This document shows, in pieces, positions 10,315 to 21,142 of a stretch of 64,000 bases of DNA. Position 1 is the first letter of the stretch; the number at the start of each line of letters is the position of its first letter. The stretch covers positions 22,491,232-22,555,231 of the forward strand of contig OZ026604.1 of NCBI GenBank assembly GCA_964020085.1. Reading direction: 5' to 3'. Made by a program: the position numbers and the translations under genes. Under the pieces are notes generated by a model that had not been told where the DNA came from, did not search any database, and saw only the letters and a program-made list of their open reading frames with translations. This DNA comes from Micromussa lordhowensis (Eukaryota > Cnidaria > Anthozoa > Scleractinia > Lobophylliidae).

Positions 10315-12326
10315 ATGGCGGACAGATCGGCCGACAGTATTGCAGTTCTTTACGACCGTGCAAAGCTTTTACAAAGTAATGGATGTCATAGCGATGCTCT
10401 AAAAGAATTGGATAAGGTCATTAGAATTGCTGAACAGTATAAAGAGGAATCCGAATCATTTAGGCGTTTGTTATCTTGCGCGTGGAATGACAGAGGACAT
10501 TTTAAATACTTGCAAGTCAATTTCGATGATGCAATTTCGGACTATACTCGGGCCATAGAACTTGATGGAGACTTTGCAGTACCTTACTACAACCGAGGGC
10601 AGGTTCATTACAGAATGGGTACGTAAGATTTGCTTTAAGATCATCTTTTTACAAGTGCAATGTTTTATGTGCGCTCTGATTGGTGTGTATCAATGTGAAA
10701 CCCGAGGTGGGGGTGGGGGGGGGGGGGGGGGGGAGTCGGGGGCTCGGGCAACCCACGGGAATTTGACTGTGGCGTATATCCCCAGGGTGGGGATTTTGAT
10801 CGGACATCATGCATTTGATCTTTCAATTTTATATAGTAGAAGAGAAGTAAACCATTTGTTTCTGCTAGTTCTTTTTTGCCCGGGGGTGGGGATTTTGATG
10901 ATTTTTTTTAGAAGATGTCATAATCCCCACCCTATGCCCGACCCCCCCCACCCCCCCTTGGGCTTGACACTGATAGGTGCATAATTTGGTTGAAATGGAA
11001 AACGACCACTTCTTTTTAGATATGGCGATAAAAAAACTGTGGAAGAAACTTAGGAGAATCTGAAATTACCATTGTGGAACTTTGTTATTCTATATACCCC
11101 CTTGTGTTGGATCATGGGCTTAACTGCAGAATACAGGGCCACTTATTTACATCTCATTGAATCACAAAGGTGCCTAGTGTGTTATGCTTCGTTCTTCAAA
11201 AGATTTTGACACATGTAAAACAGGTGGTCCGAAGTGGCCCTGCATTCTGTAGTTGCTCCTTGGCATCTTGGTTGACAGTAGGTCAAGAGTTTTTGAATGA
11301 TGCATTTGAGTTGGTTGACACTTGGCATCGATTGAGTGTCAATTGAGATGTTGATCAAGTGTCAATCGAGTGTAAATTACTTTTACTTACCATTCCTTGT
11401 GTATCACAATGTGACCAGAGCACTGCACCAGTATTGCAGAGGTCATGGGTTCGAATCCTCTTCAGGCCTGAATTTTTCAGGCTTTAATTTGACGACGGCT
11501 TAAGTTGTGTATAACTGCGATGATCAGTCAAGTCTTCATATTTCTTGTGTTTATTCCAGCCTACGTAAAAACCCCTGCAATATCCTATTTCTTAAATACA
11601 ACACCATTTATTGGTCTTCTATAAATCAGTGGACCTGGCTTTGAAACCCAGTGTGTGACAGAGAATAGTGAAGTTAAAAGAATGCTACTTTGAAGGTGTA
11701 TAGTACATTCACAGATGTTTCCTCTGAGGTCTGCTTCCAGAAAATGATAGCATCATATTGGTGAGAGGGGAATCATGCTATTATTTTCAAACAACTGTCT
11801 TCTTGAATTTTGATTCAACCAATCTTACAAAATTGCATAATTACAGAAATAGTTCATCACACTGACATGTTTAAAGTTTCTCAACAGAACACTTTTTTGA
11901 CCAATTTTAGTTAAAATAGTTGATCACCACTTCCATTCCAACCAAAACTGATGAAAAAATTCCAATACACACATGTACATTGTATACAAAAAGAAAAACA
12001 GGGAAAAACCAACAAAAGACAACAACTAATCAAGCCAAATATAGTGTCTATTTGTTTCAGTAATTCAGAAATCAGTGGAGACAGAGTGAGACAGCACCCT
12101 AACTACCCCCCCCCCCCCCACCATATGTTTCCCTCAATCTCCACCTAACTGGAATTGGCCTGTGAAGCGGTTCTAAGGTCTTAATTCTCACTACCTTTGA
12201 ATCACAGGTAGATACAAGGAGGCAGTCGAAGACCTTAGGAAAGCCCTTAGGATTGATCCAAGCTTTGAGGATGCAGAACATAACCTACGCCAGGCATTAC
12301 AAGATTGGAATCTCTCTAACCTCTAA
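10315..12326 (+). CDS. TTC32: Tetratricopeptide repeat protein 32
   Basis: Two exons, 10315-10618 and 12208-12326, give 140 residues (human about 151). The protein is a small all-helical TPR scaffold of unknown partners. The second TPR carries the family signature SCAWNDRGHFKYLQVNFDDA then AISDYTRAIELDG; the third begins FAVPYYNRGQVHYRMG and continues over the intron as RYKEAVEDLRKALRIDP. The phase-1 junction uses donor GTACGTAAG at 10619; using the inner GTAAG at 10623 would bring in a stop at once. A longer frame opens 27 bases upstream, but the ATG at 10315 in ATGGCGGAC is the likely start. The 1.6-kb intron holds a poly-G repeat and a SINE-like fragment. Confidence 0.9.
10700..10985. repeat. 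GGGGTGGGGATTTT repeat with inverted ends, in TTC32 intron
   Basis: GGGTGGGG(ATTTTGAT) appears at 10786 and 10884 in direct orientation and returns inverted near 10922 (ATAATCCCCACCC). It is framed by a poly-G run (10710-10732) and C-rich ends. A non-coding transposon remnant. Confidence 0.55.
11411..11495 (+). mobile_element. Decayed copy of the tRNA-Thr-derived element
   Basis: CACTGCACCAGTATTGCAGA then GGTCATGGGTTCGAATCC and the tail CAGGCCTGAATTTTTCAGGC match the two tRNA-Thr-like blocks at 5.7-6.0 kb, including their 3' tail hairpin. The 5' half and A box are lost. This shows the tail travels with the tRNA body, as in a SINE. Confidence 0.65.
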
Positions 12327-12831
12327 TGATTTGTAATGCTGAAGTTAAATGGTTGGCTTGCAGGATTATCTTAATAGCCGAGACTTTTTTGAGTAATATC
12401 ATTCATCAAGTCTCTTACAAACATCTTATGTCTGATGCATGGAAGAATTAGCACAGACCAGCAGGGACTTTCATCTTATATTGAGACAAATGTAGTTATC
12501 TGTTATGGTTTATGCAGCAATTCAAGGTTTGCATAGTGTTATGTAGCTGCCTACCTTCCCCCCCCCCCTGCCATTTTCAAAGTTGCAGTTCCTAACTGCT
12601 TGCGCAAAGGAAGCTGGTCCCAGTTTATTGCTGTTTTAACCAGGCAAATTCAAATGCAAAAAGGGAGTGACTGTCAATGAATTATTCAAGTGTCATGGCA
12701 TTTCAATAGCGCTGTGTTGTCTGGGAACCACTTACCAGATTTTACCAAAAATCACTTCTCTTTTTAAAAAAAGTAAAGGAAGTAGGAATAAGTGTTCACT
12801 GGATGAACATTGTATACTTAAGGCGGGGGTA

Positions 12832-13230
12832 AACCCGAAAGCCGTATTTTGGCTGGGTATTATGTTTTTAATGCAAATATCTCGTTTACGTTACAAGCAA
12901 TCAAGAATCTCTATGCTCATCTCACATATCTATGTTTTGGGTTGTTTTGTAAATTTTTTGGTGATTTTTAGGTATATTTGGAGAGAAATAGTTTTTCTGA
13001 AAGGATTAGTAAAATTGATGGAAATAGGAAATTTGGAAGATTTGTTGTTGTTTTAAAATTAGAGTTTGAAATTAAAAATTGCTAGATACACTCCAAACAG
13101 TTGCCCAACAACCTGGGGTGCCATTGTGTGGTCGGGCAACTGTCTGGTGGTGTTCCATAACCCTTTTTTTCCCTTTCAACCTCTCTTTAAACTTACCAAA
13201 ATTTCACTTAAATTCACCTTTACCCCCGCC
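12832..13230 (+). mobile_element. TTAA-flanked MITE, copy A (399 bp)
   Basis: Terminal inverted repeats GGCGGGGGTAAAC and (G)TTTACCCCCGCC, flanked on both sides by TTAA (12828-12831, 13231-13234). Internal open frames are not conserved between copies. TTAA target sites are used by piggyBac and Kolobok transposons; termini starting with purines fit Kolobok better, but no transposase is present to decide. Other copies are at 32006-32413, 42093-42466, 57710-58404 and 57964-58365. Confidence 0.85.
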
Positions 13231-13234
13231 TTAA

Positions 13235-14232
13235 AGGCGGGCAATTTCGAATATTCTTGACGTTTAAATCAAGTTTTTAATGCCAGATATATTCATCTGA
13301 TATGGATACAAGTTAAAGCGCGTGTTTTAAACATGTTTATTTAAAGGAAAAAACAAAACAAAAATAATTCAAGCAAAATGCTCCTCGTTCTCTGCTCCCC
13401 CCTAGGGTAGGGTTAACGGGAGCAGAGTCTCTGCAGAGTCCCACCCTCACCGGTCCACCCGCACGAGGAGCCTCCAACATCTCTTCGATGCAACTAACTT
13501 TAGTTGGAGGTGAAAAGCTCTTTGCCTCCCTTTTGGGAGGCATTTCTTAGACTCGCACGAGGCGCAGCCTCGTTTTGGCGCTAAGCTTGTTTTCGTCCTA
13601 TAACGCCATGCAATTGCTGTTTTCATTTGTTATCTCGACAGACGTGTTAAACTTGTGATTTTCTTCACACCTATTAGCTTGACGGTAGCTACAGCTTGAA
13701 TGACCTTAAAAACTTCCTCTTAAGCACACAGTATAAGTGATTACCCCTAACAGCAGGGTGCTGCACTGTGAGTCAGAAAATTAATTACAGCAAGCAAAAT
13801 AAAATTAATTTACCTTCTGTTCAGTTGGTTGTTTCATCTGAGGTTTTATACTTTTTTTACTGGAGGGAAGGGGAGGTTGCAAGGCAAGGCATGTGGCTGA
13901 TAAAAGGTTGCAAAAATGCGTACCATTAAGTATTTGTAGTGGTTCAGTTTCTTCTCAATAATACTCTTGGACTGTGTGGAGGGAAAACACCTTTGCTTTG
14001 AAGAATTGGAGTTTTGAAAAATCAAGTACAGTATTCCAAAAAATATCAGGATTCCGCTGTCTGACATAGAATCTGTGCTGCAGGCACTTTGTGGCACCCT
14101 TCCCCAGACCGTCTTGCCTCCTTCGTAAAGCGCTATAATGAGCGGCTACCAAGCTCAATCCATGTTGAAATCCTGGAGATGATTTATACTGGTTAATTAG
14201 GAAGGATTGAATCCTTTGGAAGTCTTTTCAAG
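13235..14232. other. Intergenic, upstream of GTF2H5
   Basis: No gene recognised. Minus-strand open frames of 60-80 codons here have no splice support or known domain. Confidence 0.4.
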
Positions 14233-15636
14233 ATGGTCAATGTGACGAAGGGTGTTTTAGTCGAATGGTAAGCTTTTTCAATGTCTTATGAAGACAGGCC
14301 AGAATAAAGGAACAACGATTTAAGTCGAAATTTTATTATGATACAAGCCACAGAAGCCATGATCAGCCATTATAATTAATCGTTGTGTTATTACTGAAAC
14401 CTTTTGAGTGCTCGCTAAGGTTATTCTTTTAAGCTAGGGTACTGAAAACATCCCCTCCACTTAAAGCAATTAATTTGCAATACGATCACAGGATTCTATC
14501 CACAATAACGATTCTCTTTTCTCAAGTTGTTAACAACCTTGAATGCTTATTGTTCCCAGGGGGAAGTAGGTGGATATTAAATAAATTATGCCAGATGACT
14601 TCCAATATAATTTATTGTGGTGCTATTTACCACGTACCTTTTCATATGAGAGTTCCCCATGGGACATGCATGCCTGTATTATCCAGGTACCTTTATTAAG
14701 TGAGCTCTCAGAATAAATGTAATGGATAGGCGTTTTTTTACGGTGTGCGACACTTGCAGACTGCAGACTTTTTAACTAAAATATTGTATTCCATTTCCAT
14801 TACCAATAGCTAACCGTAAACAGGCTAACCAGAGTGCTATTTAGACCTAAATGTAGTCTGTAGTCTGCAGTCTGCAGTCTGCAAGTGTCGCACACCGGTT
14901 TTTTTAGACTAAAGTTAAGTACAATTGAAAAGTAACACAATGCTCAAACTCAAGTTTCTTGCCATAGAATTAGAGTTCTCTTGTCAGGCTGAACCGTGAA
15001 ATTCAGGGGTTTCAATTAAGATTGGTTGATTCTAGAAAATATCCTTAACCTACGACAGGCTGCATGAATATTTTAACCACCCCTTGCCTTCGGAATTTCC
15101 AAAATGCTCTACCCCACATGCTCTCCAAATTCCAAAATCGTTAAACCCCATTCCCTTCCGGATTTCCATTTTTTACTTCCTATGACTTCCTATGAAAGAG
15201 GTTTTTTATGCTTTTACGTCTTTCTAGAAGTTTACTAACTGTCTACAGGGCTTGAAATTGCAATCAATACGATGTATGCATTCGCGACTAAATGTTCGGC
15301 GACAAAACTTTCCTCCTCTTCAGTTGCAATTTCGCAACTAGTAATCATCTAAACTAGTAAAATAATGAAACTTTTAATTGTCATCATCCCTTCCCCCAGG
15401 GCTTGATTTACAGGACTTTAGATTAATTATTGTATTTTACCTTTGTTTATAGCGATCCTGCGGTGAAGCAGTTTCTTCTTCACCTTGATGAGAAAATAAT
15501 TTTGGGGAAAAAGTTTGTGATAGAGGATTTGGATGAGACACACTTGTTTGTGTCTGCAGAAATCGTTCCCATCCTGCAAGAGAAAGTCTGGGAAATAATG
15601 GATAATAATTCCTTCAACACCGCTCAAGCCAACTGA
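14233..15636 (+). CDS. GTF2H5: General transcription factor IIH subunit 5 (TTDA/Tfb5)
   Basis: The smallest TFIIH subunit. It dimerises with p52 (GTF2H4), stabilises the complex and stimulates the XPB ATPase in nucleotide excision repair and transcription. Two exons, 14233-14267 and 15453-15636, joined in phase 2 (donor TG|GTAAGC, acceptor TTTATAG|C), give 72 residues against 71 in human. The start [20 protein letters not shown] matches the family start nearly residue for residue. [17 protein letters not shown] and [16 protein letters not shown] form the conserved beta-strand and helix. The short first exon has only 12 codons. The single-copy appearance and full length suggest a working gene. 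Confidence 0.95.
14741..14897. mobile_element. Palindromic MITE in GTF2H5 intron
   Basis: CGGTGTGCGACACTTGCAGA at the left, TGCAAGTGTCGCACACCG at the right; the arms carry repeated CTGCAGACT. No coding content. Confidence 0.8.
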
Positions 15637-16843
15637 AAATGAATAGATTAAATACAGCAGCTTGAATATCAAGTACTTGATGTGTTCCAAGCAGATTGAG
15701 ACCAGTGTTGCAACAGCTTGGCTTTATGAAAAGCAGCCGTGTTGGACTAATACTGAGAGGGATGAGGCGGGGTCAATCTTTGAAGCGTCTGACACATCAG
15801 TTTGGGACTATTATTGTTCTTTATTGTACAAACCAGAGCACTGATATCATAATTATGCTAAACCTAATGGTTTGTTCATCAGATCAGTTATAACTGTCAA
15901 ACATGAATTTCAATAGATCTGGAGGTGGTGAATGGTAAATGCTAGACTTCGTGAGCTGGCGAGACCAGCGTTTTCTTTGTGAGCCCAAGACAGAACCCAT
16001 CTGCAAGTGGAAATTCCAATATAACACTACATTTTGATATCCTAGAACAAGCTACATGTAGCTGTTTTTCTACTGCCAGTATGACATAGCGGTATGCACA
16101 TAGGAGTAACCTTTTCTTGGAAATTCTAAAGTTGCATTACAACAATTCAATAGATCAAAGGACTTTGAAACTTCTGTAGCAGAACTTAGCCTGTAACTCT
16201 GAACAGAATCAATAACTGGAACCAGTAAATCCTGGTGCCAGTTCGATGTATGCACGTGTTTGAGTTCAATGATGGTTGAGAGAGTAGCCAGGCCTCTGCT
16301 CTCAATTCTTGGTTCTAACTCAAGAGATCCTTATATTGATTAGTGGTACAATGTCATTGTGGTATTATTTACTGGTCTTAAAATAAAACAAATACCCAAA
16401 TTATGTTTACACAACAACTATGAAGGCCTGATTTCTAAATTGTTCTTTATTTACCTATTTTTATTTATTTAGTTTGCATTCACTATTTATTAGTTTACTT
16501 TTTTTAAGGAGGATAGGAGGGAGTTGGTGGTGAAGGGAAAAAACCGCGGAAAGGCAAAGAACCCCAACATAGAATGGCAGTTGTGTCATTGGACTGCAGG
16601 ACAGCCATTTATTTCACTTTTCATTTGGAATGTAGAAGACGTGTACATGACTTGTCACATTATATGTGGCAAATATGTTTGTAAGTGCCATGTAAAGTTC
16701 ATGTGAAATACGGCGTCTGAATCAATTCAAAATGGCTGATTTAATTTAATGGCTGATTTCTGCTGGTCTCATGAGACCAGTCTACAAGCTCAGGCTTATT
16801 TCCTGAACAGCGGCTGGTAATTGAGCCTATTCTATTTTAGGTG
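15637..16843. other. GTF2H5 3' side and intergenic, nothing recognised
   Basis: Probably begins with the GTF2H5 3' untranslated region; an AATAAA lies at 16382, too far to assign with confidence. No other exon or repeat recognised. Confidence 0.4.
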
Positions 16844-16854
16844 GTATCTTTAAG

Positions 16855-17150
16855 TCTGCATACGAGCCTAGTGGCTCATCAGGCCGGAGCTTATCCCGGT
16901 TTCAGTAGCATGAAGCGACTAGGAGTATTTCTACCCCCCCCCCCCCCCTGGATGGGATGCTAGTCCATCGCAGGGTCACCCCCAGCATCAAATTCGCCGG
17001 TACCCATTTATACACCTGGGTGGAGAGAGGCACTGTGAGAGTAAAGTGCCTTGCCCAATAACACAACACAATGTCCCCGGCCAGGGCTCGAACCTGGAGC
17101 GCTTGCTCCGGAGTCGAGCCACTAACCATGAGGCCACCGCGCCCCCACTA
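16855..17150 (-). mobile_element. tRNA-derived SINE with 11-bp target duplication
   Basis: Reverse copy of the 7.6-kb SINE. On the minus strand it starts with a GGGGGCGCGGTGGCCTCATG head, has B box GGTTCGAGCCC and the body TGCGATGGACTAGCATCCC. The direct repeat GTATCTTTAAG flanks it exactly (16844-16854 and 17151-17161), as expected for LINE-mediated insertion. It landed in an older hAT-like MITE remnant that resumes at 17162. Confidence 0.9.
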
Positions 17151-17161
17151 GTATCTTTAAG

Positions 17162-17280
17162 GGCTTCAATAAAGTTTGAACCACGCCCATATTGGTCTCC
17201 CTTAGGGTTCTGATTCAATTGTTTCGATGAGCCTCCCCGACCTTTGATATGGGGGTCCCCCTCTGGGTATGTTTTCCAGG
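17162..17280. mobile_element. Fragment of the GGGG-terminal hAT-like MITE
   Basis: CGCCCATATTGGTCTCCCTT, TTCAATTGTTTCGATGAGC and TTTGATATGGGGGTCCCCCT follow the same order as the right half of the elements at 38320-38645 and 62060-62481. Confidence 0.6.
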
Positions 17281-17643
17281 ATATCCAGCAAGAGTTTTTT
17301 TCAGAGGAAACTCTGTGGTCATGTGACAAATTAATGAACATCAACAATTATTTATTGCAAACTGCAAGTTTATTGCAGATTTTGAGTGTTGCACAGATTT
17401 GCCATGAGGAATGGACAATGTGCAAAGCACTGTGTGGATCACATGCTGGTTAATAGTTCAAAAGCAATAGGAACAAGCAGTTTTTCAAAAAAAATTATGA
17501 ATTCCCCAGCACCTCCTCTTCCATACTGTAATTTTTGTAGAAAACATCCAGCCCATGAGTCTAACTTGTGTTCATCGATTATCGTTGTTTGGTACATTGT
17601 AAAATGGTAAGATGCTTTATGAAGTCGGATCACGTGTACTAAA

Positions 17644-18066
17644 GGCACTTTCAGTCAAGGGTTGGTCGATACCCTCAATTGATATCCTTGATCGACACTT
17701 GATCGACACTCCATCAACACTCAATTGATATTCGATTGACACTTTAAACCTCAGTTGATGATCGATCAACACTCAATCAACATCCCGCTTGACAGTCGGT
17801 TGACAGCAGGGGCGGATTTTTAACATTTGTTTATCTCACCAGTCAGTTACTCCATTCCTTGGTGGTGCACTCCCTCCTAAGAAAAATCCTGGATCCACCC
17901 CTGCACAGTCGACTCATTTTCAATTGGTGCATATGAGCCAGTAGACTCTCGGCCATCCATCCACTGACTGTTGATCAAGTGTCCACCTAGTATTGATCAA
18001 ATGTTGATAGAGTGCTGATTGAGATATCGATTAAGGGTATCGATCGACACTTGACTGTGAATGCTC
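17644..18066. mobile_element. Inverted-repeat element made of GATCGACACT / ATTGAGTGT repeats
   Basis: The left end TCAGTCAAGGGTTGGTCGAT then ACCCTCAATTGATAT is mirrored by ATATCGATTAAGGGTATCGA then TCGACACTTGACTGTGA at the right. Both arms are internally built from variants of TTGATCGACACT and CAATCAACACT. The same motif recurs near 11300-11390. It is interrupted by the element at 17806-17904. Confidence 0.7.
17806..17904. mobile_element. Nested hAT-type MITE (CAGGGGCGGAT ends)
   Basis: GCAGGGGCGGATTTTTA at the left and ATCCTGGATCCACCCCTGC at the right form terminal inverted repeats typical of short hAT MITEs; it sits in the centre of the larger inverted-repeat element. Confidence 0.6.
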
Positions 18067-18103
18067 TTTGTACTCATGCTCCACAAAGTTTTTACATCTT
18101 AAC

Positions 18104-18305
18104 TAATGTGTTGTGCAGTTCCGGAAAGTATCCATACCCCCTCCCCCACAGAAGGGATTGGAACTTCCTGGGGGTGGGGGACTGTAAGACCAAAAAATGT
18201 AAAGAAATGTATCAAGCTTAATTGGAATTTCCACAGGGGTGGGGCCTCTTGGAAAAAATCCCTTCCATTGGGGAGGTATGGATATTCTCTGGAACTACAC
18301 ATTAG
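18104..18305. mobile_element. Palindromic MITE
   Basis: Left TAATGTGTTGTGCAGTTCC and then AGTATCCATACCCC; right GGGAGGTATGGATATTCT and CTGGAACTACACATTA. Arms of about 45 bp. Confidence 0.75.
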
Positions 18306-18406
18306 TTTACTGCTGAAAATATATATGCAATAAATAACAGCATAAAAATGTTAAAGAAACGTTGGCATCCATCAGCTTCCATATGTGAAGTTCGACGTGT
18401 CAACTG

Positions 18407-18613
18407 GACTCGATCCACCTCTCTCTCCTCCGCAGAGGCTCCCTCTGGGGAATAATTGAATAATGTTGCGAGTAGGAAGGCGCGCGGGGAACGATGGGCA
18501 TTTCCCGCGCGTTTCCGTTTCTGCCTCTCCCCAGCCTCTGACGGTCAAAGCAGCACGAAAGAACTAAGCAGCACGGAAGAGGCCTGTGCGGAGGAGAGAG
18601 GATCCACCTTCCA
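18407..18613. mobile_element. GC-rich palindromic MITE
   Basis: Left GATCCACCTCTCTCTCCTCC, right GGAGGAGAGAGGATCCACC, with secondary inverted repeats (CGCGCGGGGA / TTCCCGCGCG) inside. Confidence 0.7.
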
Positions 18614-18782
18614 CTCTTCAACAGAAAACTACAAAATGGATTGTAGAATTTTCGAGAATTACTTGACTCATTTGAACTAATCAGTACTAATCAGTACTAA
18701 AGCTGTAAAAAACATAGACAAATAAATGCTCCTTGTTCTTAAGTATTTCGTTGTACTAACAGCTGCTCCTTTCATGTAGACG

Positions 18783-18885
18783 AATAGACCATTTCCGAGT
18801 TACCTAAAGCCTCTCTTTCAAAGCGAGACCTGGTGCTTAACCATTCATATGAAAATGAGTTTAATTTGCATGTGAATGAAATCTC

Positions 18886-18921
<36 letters not shown>

Positions 18922-18957
18922 AGAGAAAGAGGCTAAAGGCAATTCGGAAATGGCCAA
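18783..18957. mobile_element. Palindromic MITE with ATTTTCATATGAAAA core
   Basis: CATTTCCGAGTTACC, AGCCTCTCTTTCAAAGCGAG and CATATGAAAATGAG are mirrored by CTCATTTTCATATG, GAGAAAGAGGCT and CGGAAATGGCCA. A half copy of the same family lies at about 33289-33390. Confidence 0.75.
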
Positions 18958-19800
18958 TTCATTTATCTTAATTCGTCGGTGCAATGATTTTCTTTTACAT
19001 GTACCAGGGTATACAACATTGTCTTTATCAAAAAGTAAATAGATGTCCATTTTAAACTACTTAAAATAGTTGTTTTCCGGTGATCAAAATAACTGTTAGC
19101 CACTTAGTGACCCTCAGAATAACCTTTCATGTCAAGGCAAATCACTTAAAATTGCACTTCGTTGTATAAGCAATCGGAAACAATACTTTAACCGTTTGAG
19201 TTTTTTGTAACCTGATGTTGTATTAGAATTTATCCGTCAGACCTCAACATAGTACCATACTACTGTATATATGGTGTGTCTGACCCAAAATATGGGGCAA
19301 AATTGGGCCAACTGTTATATCTTACTTCCCCCGTCAAAGTCTAAGAAAACAATGGAAAGACCTCAAGTTGAAACCGGTTTTATTACCTTTTGTTCTTTAT
19401 AAGAGCTGAGTATTTTGTTGTGAGACAGGTTTTATCTTGGACAATTGACTTATTTGACCTGGCCAGAATTCTTTCTCTAATCACGTTGGTAGGCGTCTCC
19501 GTGATTTCGTAACACATCCACCATAGACGGAAATAGCCTTCTCATTATGCTGAAATAGCTTTGACGAGAAGCTTCTGTTTAGCTCAGATACAGACACACA
19601 GGAAAAGATCAGCTTGTGAAAGCGAACATTGTGAGTATAAGCTGGACGATATTCCTACAGAGTTAACCAGGGAAGGGGGGGGGGGGGGGGGTGTAATAGT
19701 GGAAAGGGAACGGCGGGGGACAGAGGGTTTAAGGGTACACTAAAAAAACAAATATGCTCGATTGTTGTTTGGTGAAGAGAAATCTAATTTTTTTACCAGC
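18958..19800. other. Non-coding stretch, nothing recognised
   Basis: Contains a poly-G tract (about 19675-19692). No exon or clear transposon. Confidence 0.4.
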
Positions 19801-19809
19801 ATTAAAAGA

Positions 19810-21000
19810 GATGTGATACGAAATAAACATATTGCAGCGTTCACGATACCGCATACTGCAATTAATAACCCCCTCATCGCTATGTACCTAGCCGTGAACA
19901 TCTAAAACCCAAGACTGACCCTATCGTTAGAATTAAGAATACCAGGCTCTCAAAAAGCAGACGATGTGAACTTTTGAGACCTTGAAGAAGATCCGCCCTC
20001 AGCTTAAAATTCGTCCATGCCTGAAGGATCACATTCTTAAACCAAATATATCATAGCAGTTTATCACAAACTAAGAAACAAAAAATCTCAGCAATCGAAT
20101 GGAGGGAAGCTGATCCTTTATTTATTTTTTTCACTTTTCATTAATTGAAATTGATTAAAGGTTATCGGTGACTATTTACTTTGTCAAGAGTATATTGACT
20201 TTGTGCGCCTAACTTACGCTGAAACAGCTGAAACGCTTTATTTTCAAAAACGCGCTTTGACACTTGATGATCACACAATATTGCCAAACAGTAATATTCT
20301 TCACAAAAGAAACTTAAAAACGCAACAGCCTAAGAAATCTTTAGTTAGCTACTTCCTGCTTAAAACTCCAATTTCCCTCGATTCCGATACCAAGTACTCT
20401 TGCTTCATTGAAGTTTACGATGAAACAACTGATTTCGTAATCAAACTTTCAGCTAGCCCCTTTCCTTTCGAACAATATTGGGAAAGATTGCAGACTTGAC
20501 GTTGCAAAATAAGGAAGAATCGCGTTTCGTTTTTGTCCCTTATCACACTCAGATTCAATTTATTTTATGAGCGACCTTTTGCATCGAAATGAGGGGCTTG
20601 CCTATAAACCGTAAAAGAAACGACATATACATATTCTATCGTAAAGATACCGCATACCGAATTTAACACCCCGTCCTCTTAGACGTAAGACACAGATCAA
20701 CGCTATAAAGTAGCAAGTGGGTGCTTCCATGAGAACTTTTAGAAGATCCTGGCCCGGATTAAATGTCGTGCATTCCACATGCATGGATCGCATTTTCATA
20801 ACCGAATGAAAGAAGGTACACTAGGAAAACACACTACATATGCATGTCCAGTCCTTCTTCTCTCTCTCCCTCGTAAGTTTTGTTTTAGTTCATCAATCGA
20901 AATAATGTGAAGATTACCTGCCACTATTTATTTTGTCAAGAATCTATTGTACTTTTGTGTCGGGCTTAAGCTCAAAACAGTTGAAACACTCTGACACCTG
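19810..21000. repeat. Old tandem duplication upstream of the mosaic lectin gene
   Basis: Two diverged units of about 0.8 kb, roughly 19810-20250 and 20620-21000. Shared marks in the same order: GATACCGCATAC(T/C)G, GAACTTTT(G)AGA...GAAGATCC, ACTATTTA(C/T)TTTGTCAAGA and GAAACA(G)TTGAAAC. An open frame in the first unit is not kept in the second, so the duplicated material is probably non-coding. Confidence 0.5.
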
Positions 21001-21026
21001 TTATCCTATATCTGGCTGTATTTTGT

Positions 21027-21053
21027 CCAATCATATAACTGTCTTTCACGTGA
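21027..21053 (+). promoter_or_regulatory. CCAAT box and TCACGTGA E-box before the mosaic lectin gene
   Basis: CCAAT at 21027-21031 and the palindrome TCACGTGA at 21046-21053 lie 90-115 bp before the start codon. The octamer fits the E-box bound by USF and MITF/TFE-type bHLH-zip factors. No TATA box. Inferred from position only. Confidence 0.4.
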
Positions 21054-21142
21054 TCTGGGGGTGGTCCTCTTTGTAAAGGAGTGGTACAGTGAGGCAGTCT
21101 TCCTTTATTCAGAAGGGGGTTACCACTTCAGAAGTTCAAATC

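Noticed and set aside
10562..10984. 140-codon frame overlapping TTC32 exon 1
   Set aside because: Reads through the intron donor in another frame and through a poly-G run; shadow of TTC32.
13337..13543. 68-codon minus-strand frame MPPKREAKSF
   Set aside because: Looks protein-like at first, but no splice sites, homology or neighbouring exons; GC-rich repeat-like surroundings.
13955..14158. Minus-strand gene divergent from GTF2H5
   Set aside because: Frame begins at TTG after an in-frame stop close to an ATG; no family recognised and no second exon.
20203..20499. 98-codon frame upstream of the lectin gene
   Set aside because: Lies in a diverged duplication and is not kept in the second unit; no domain.
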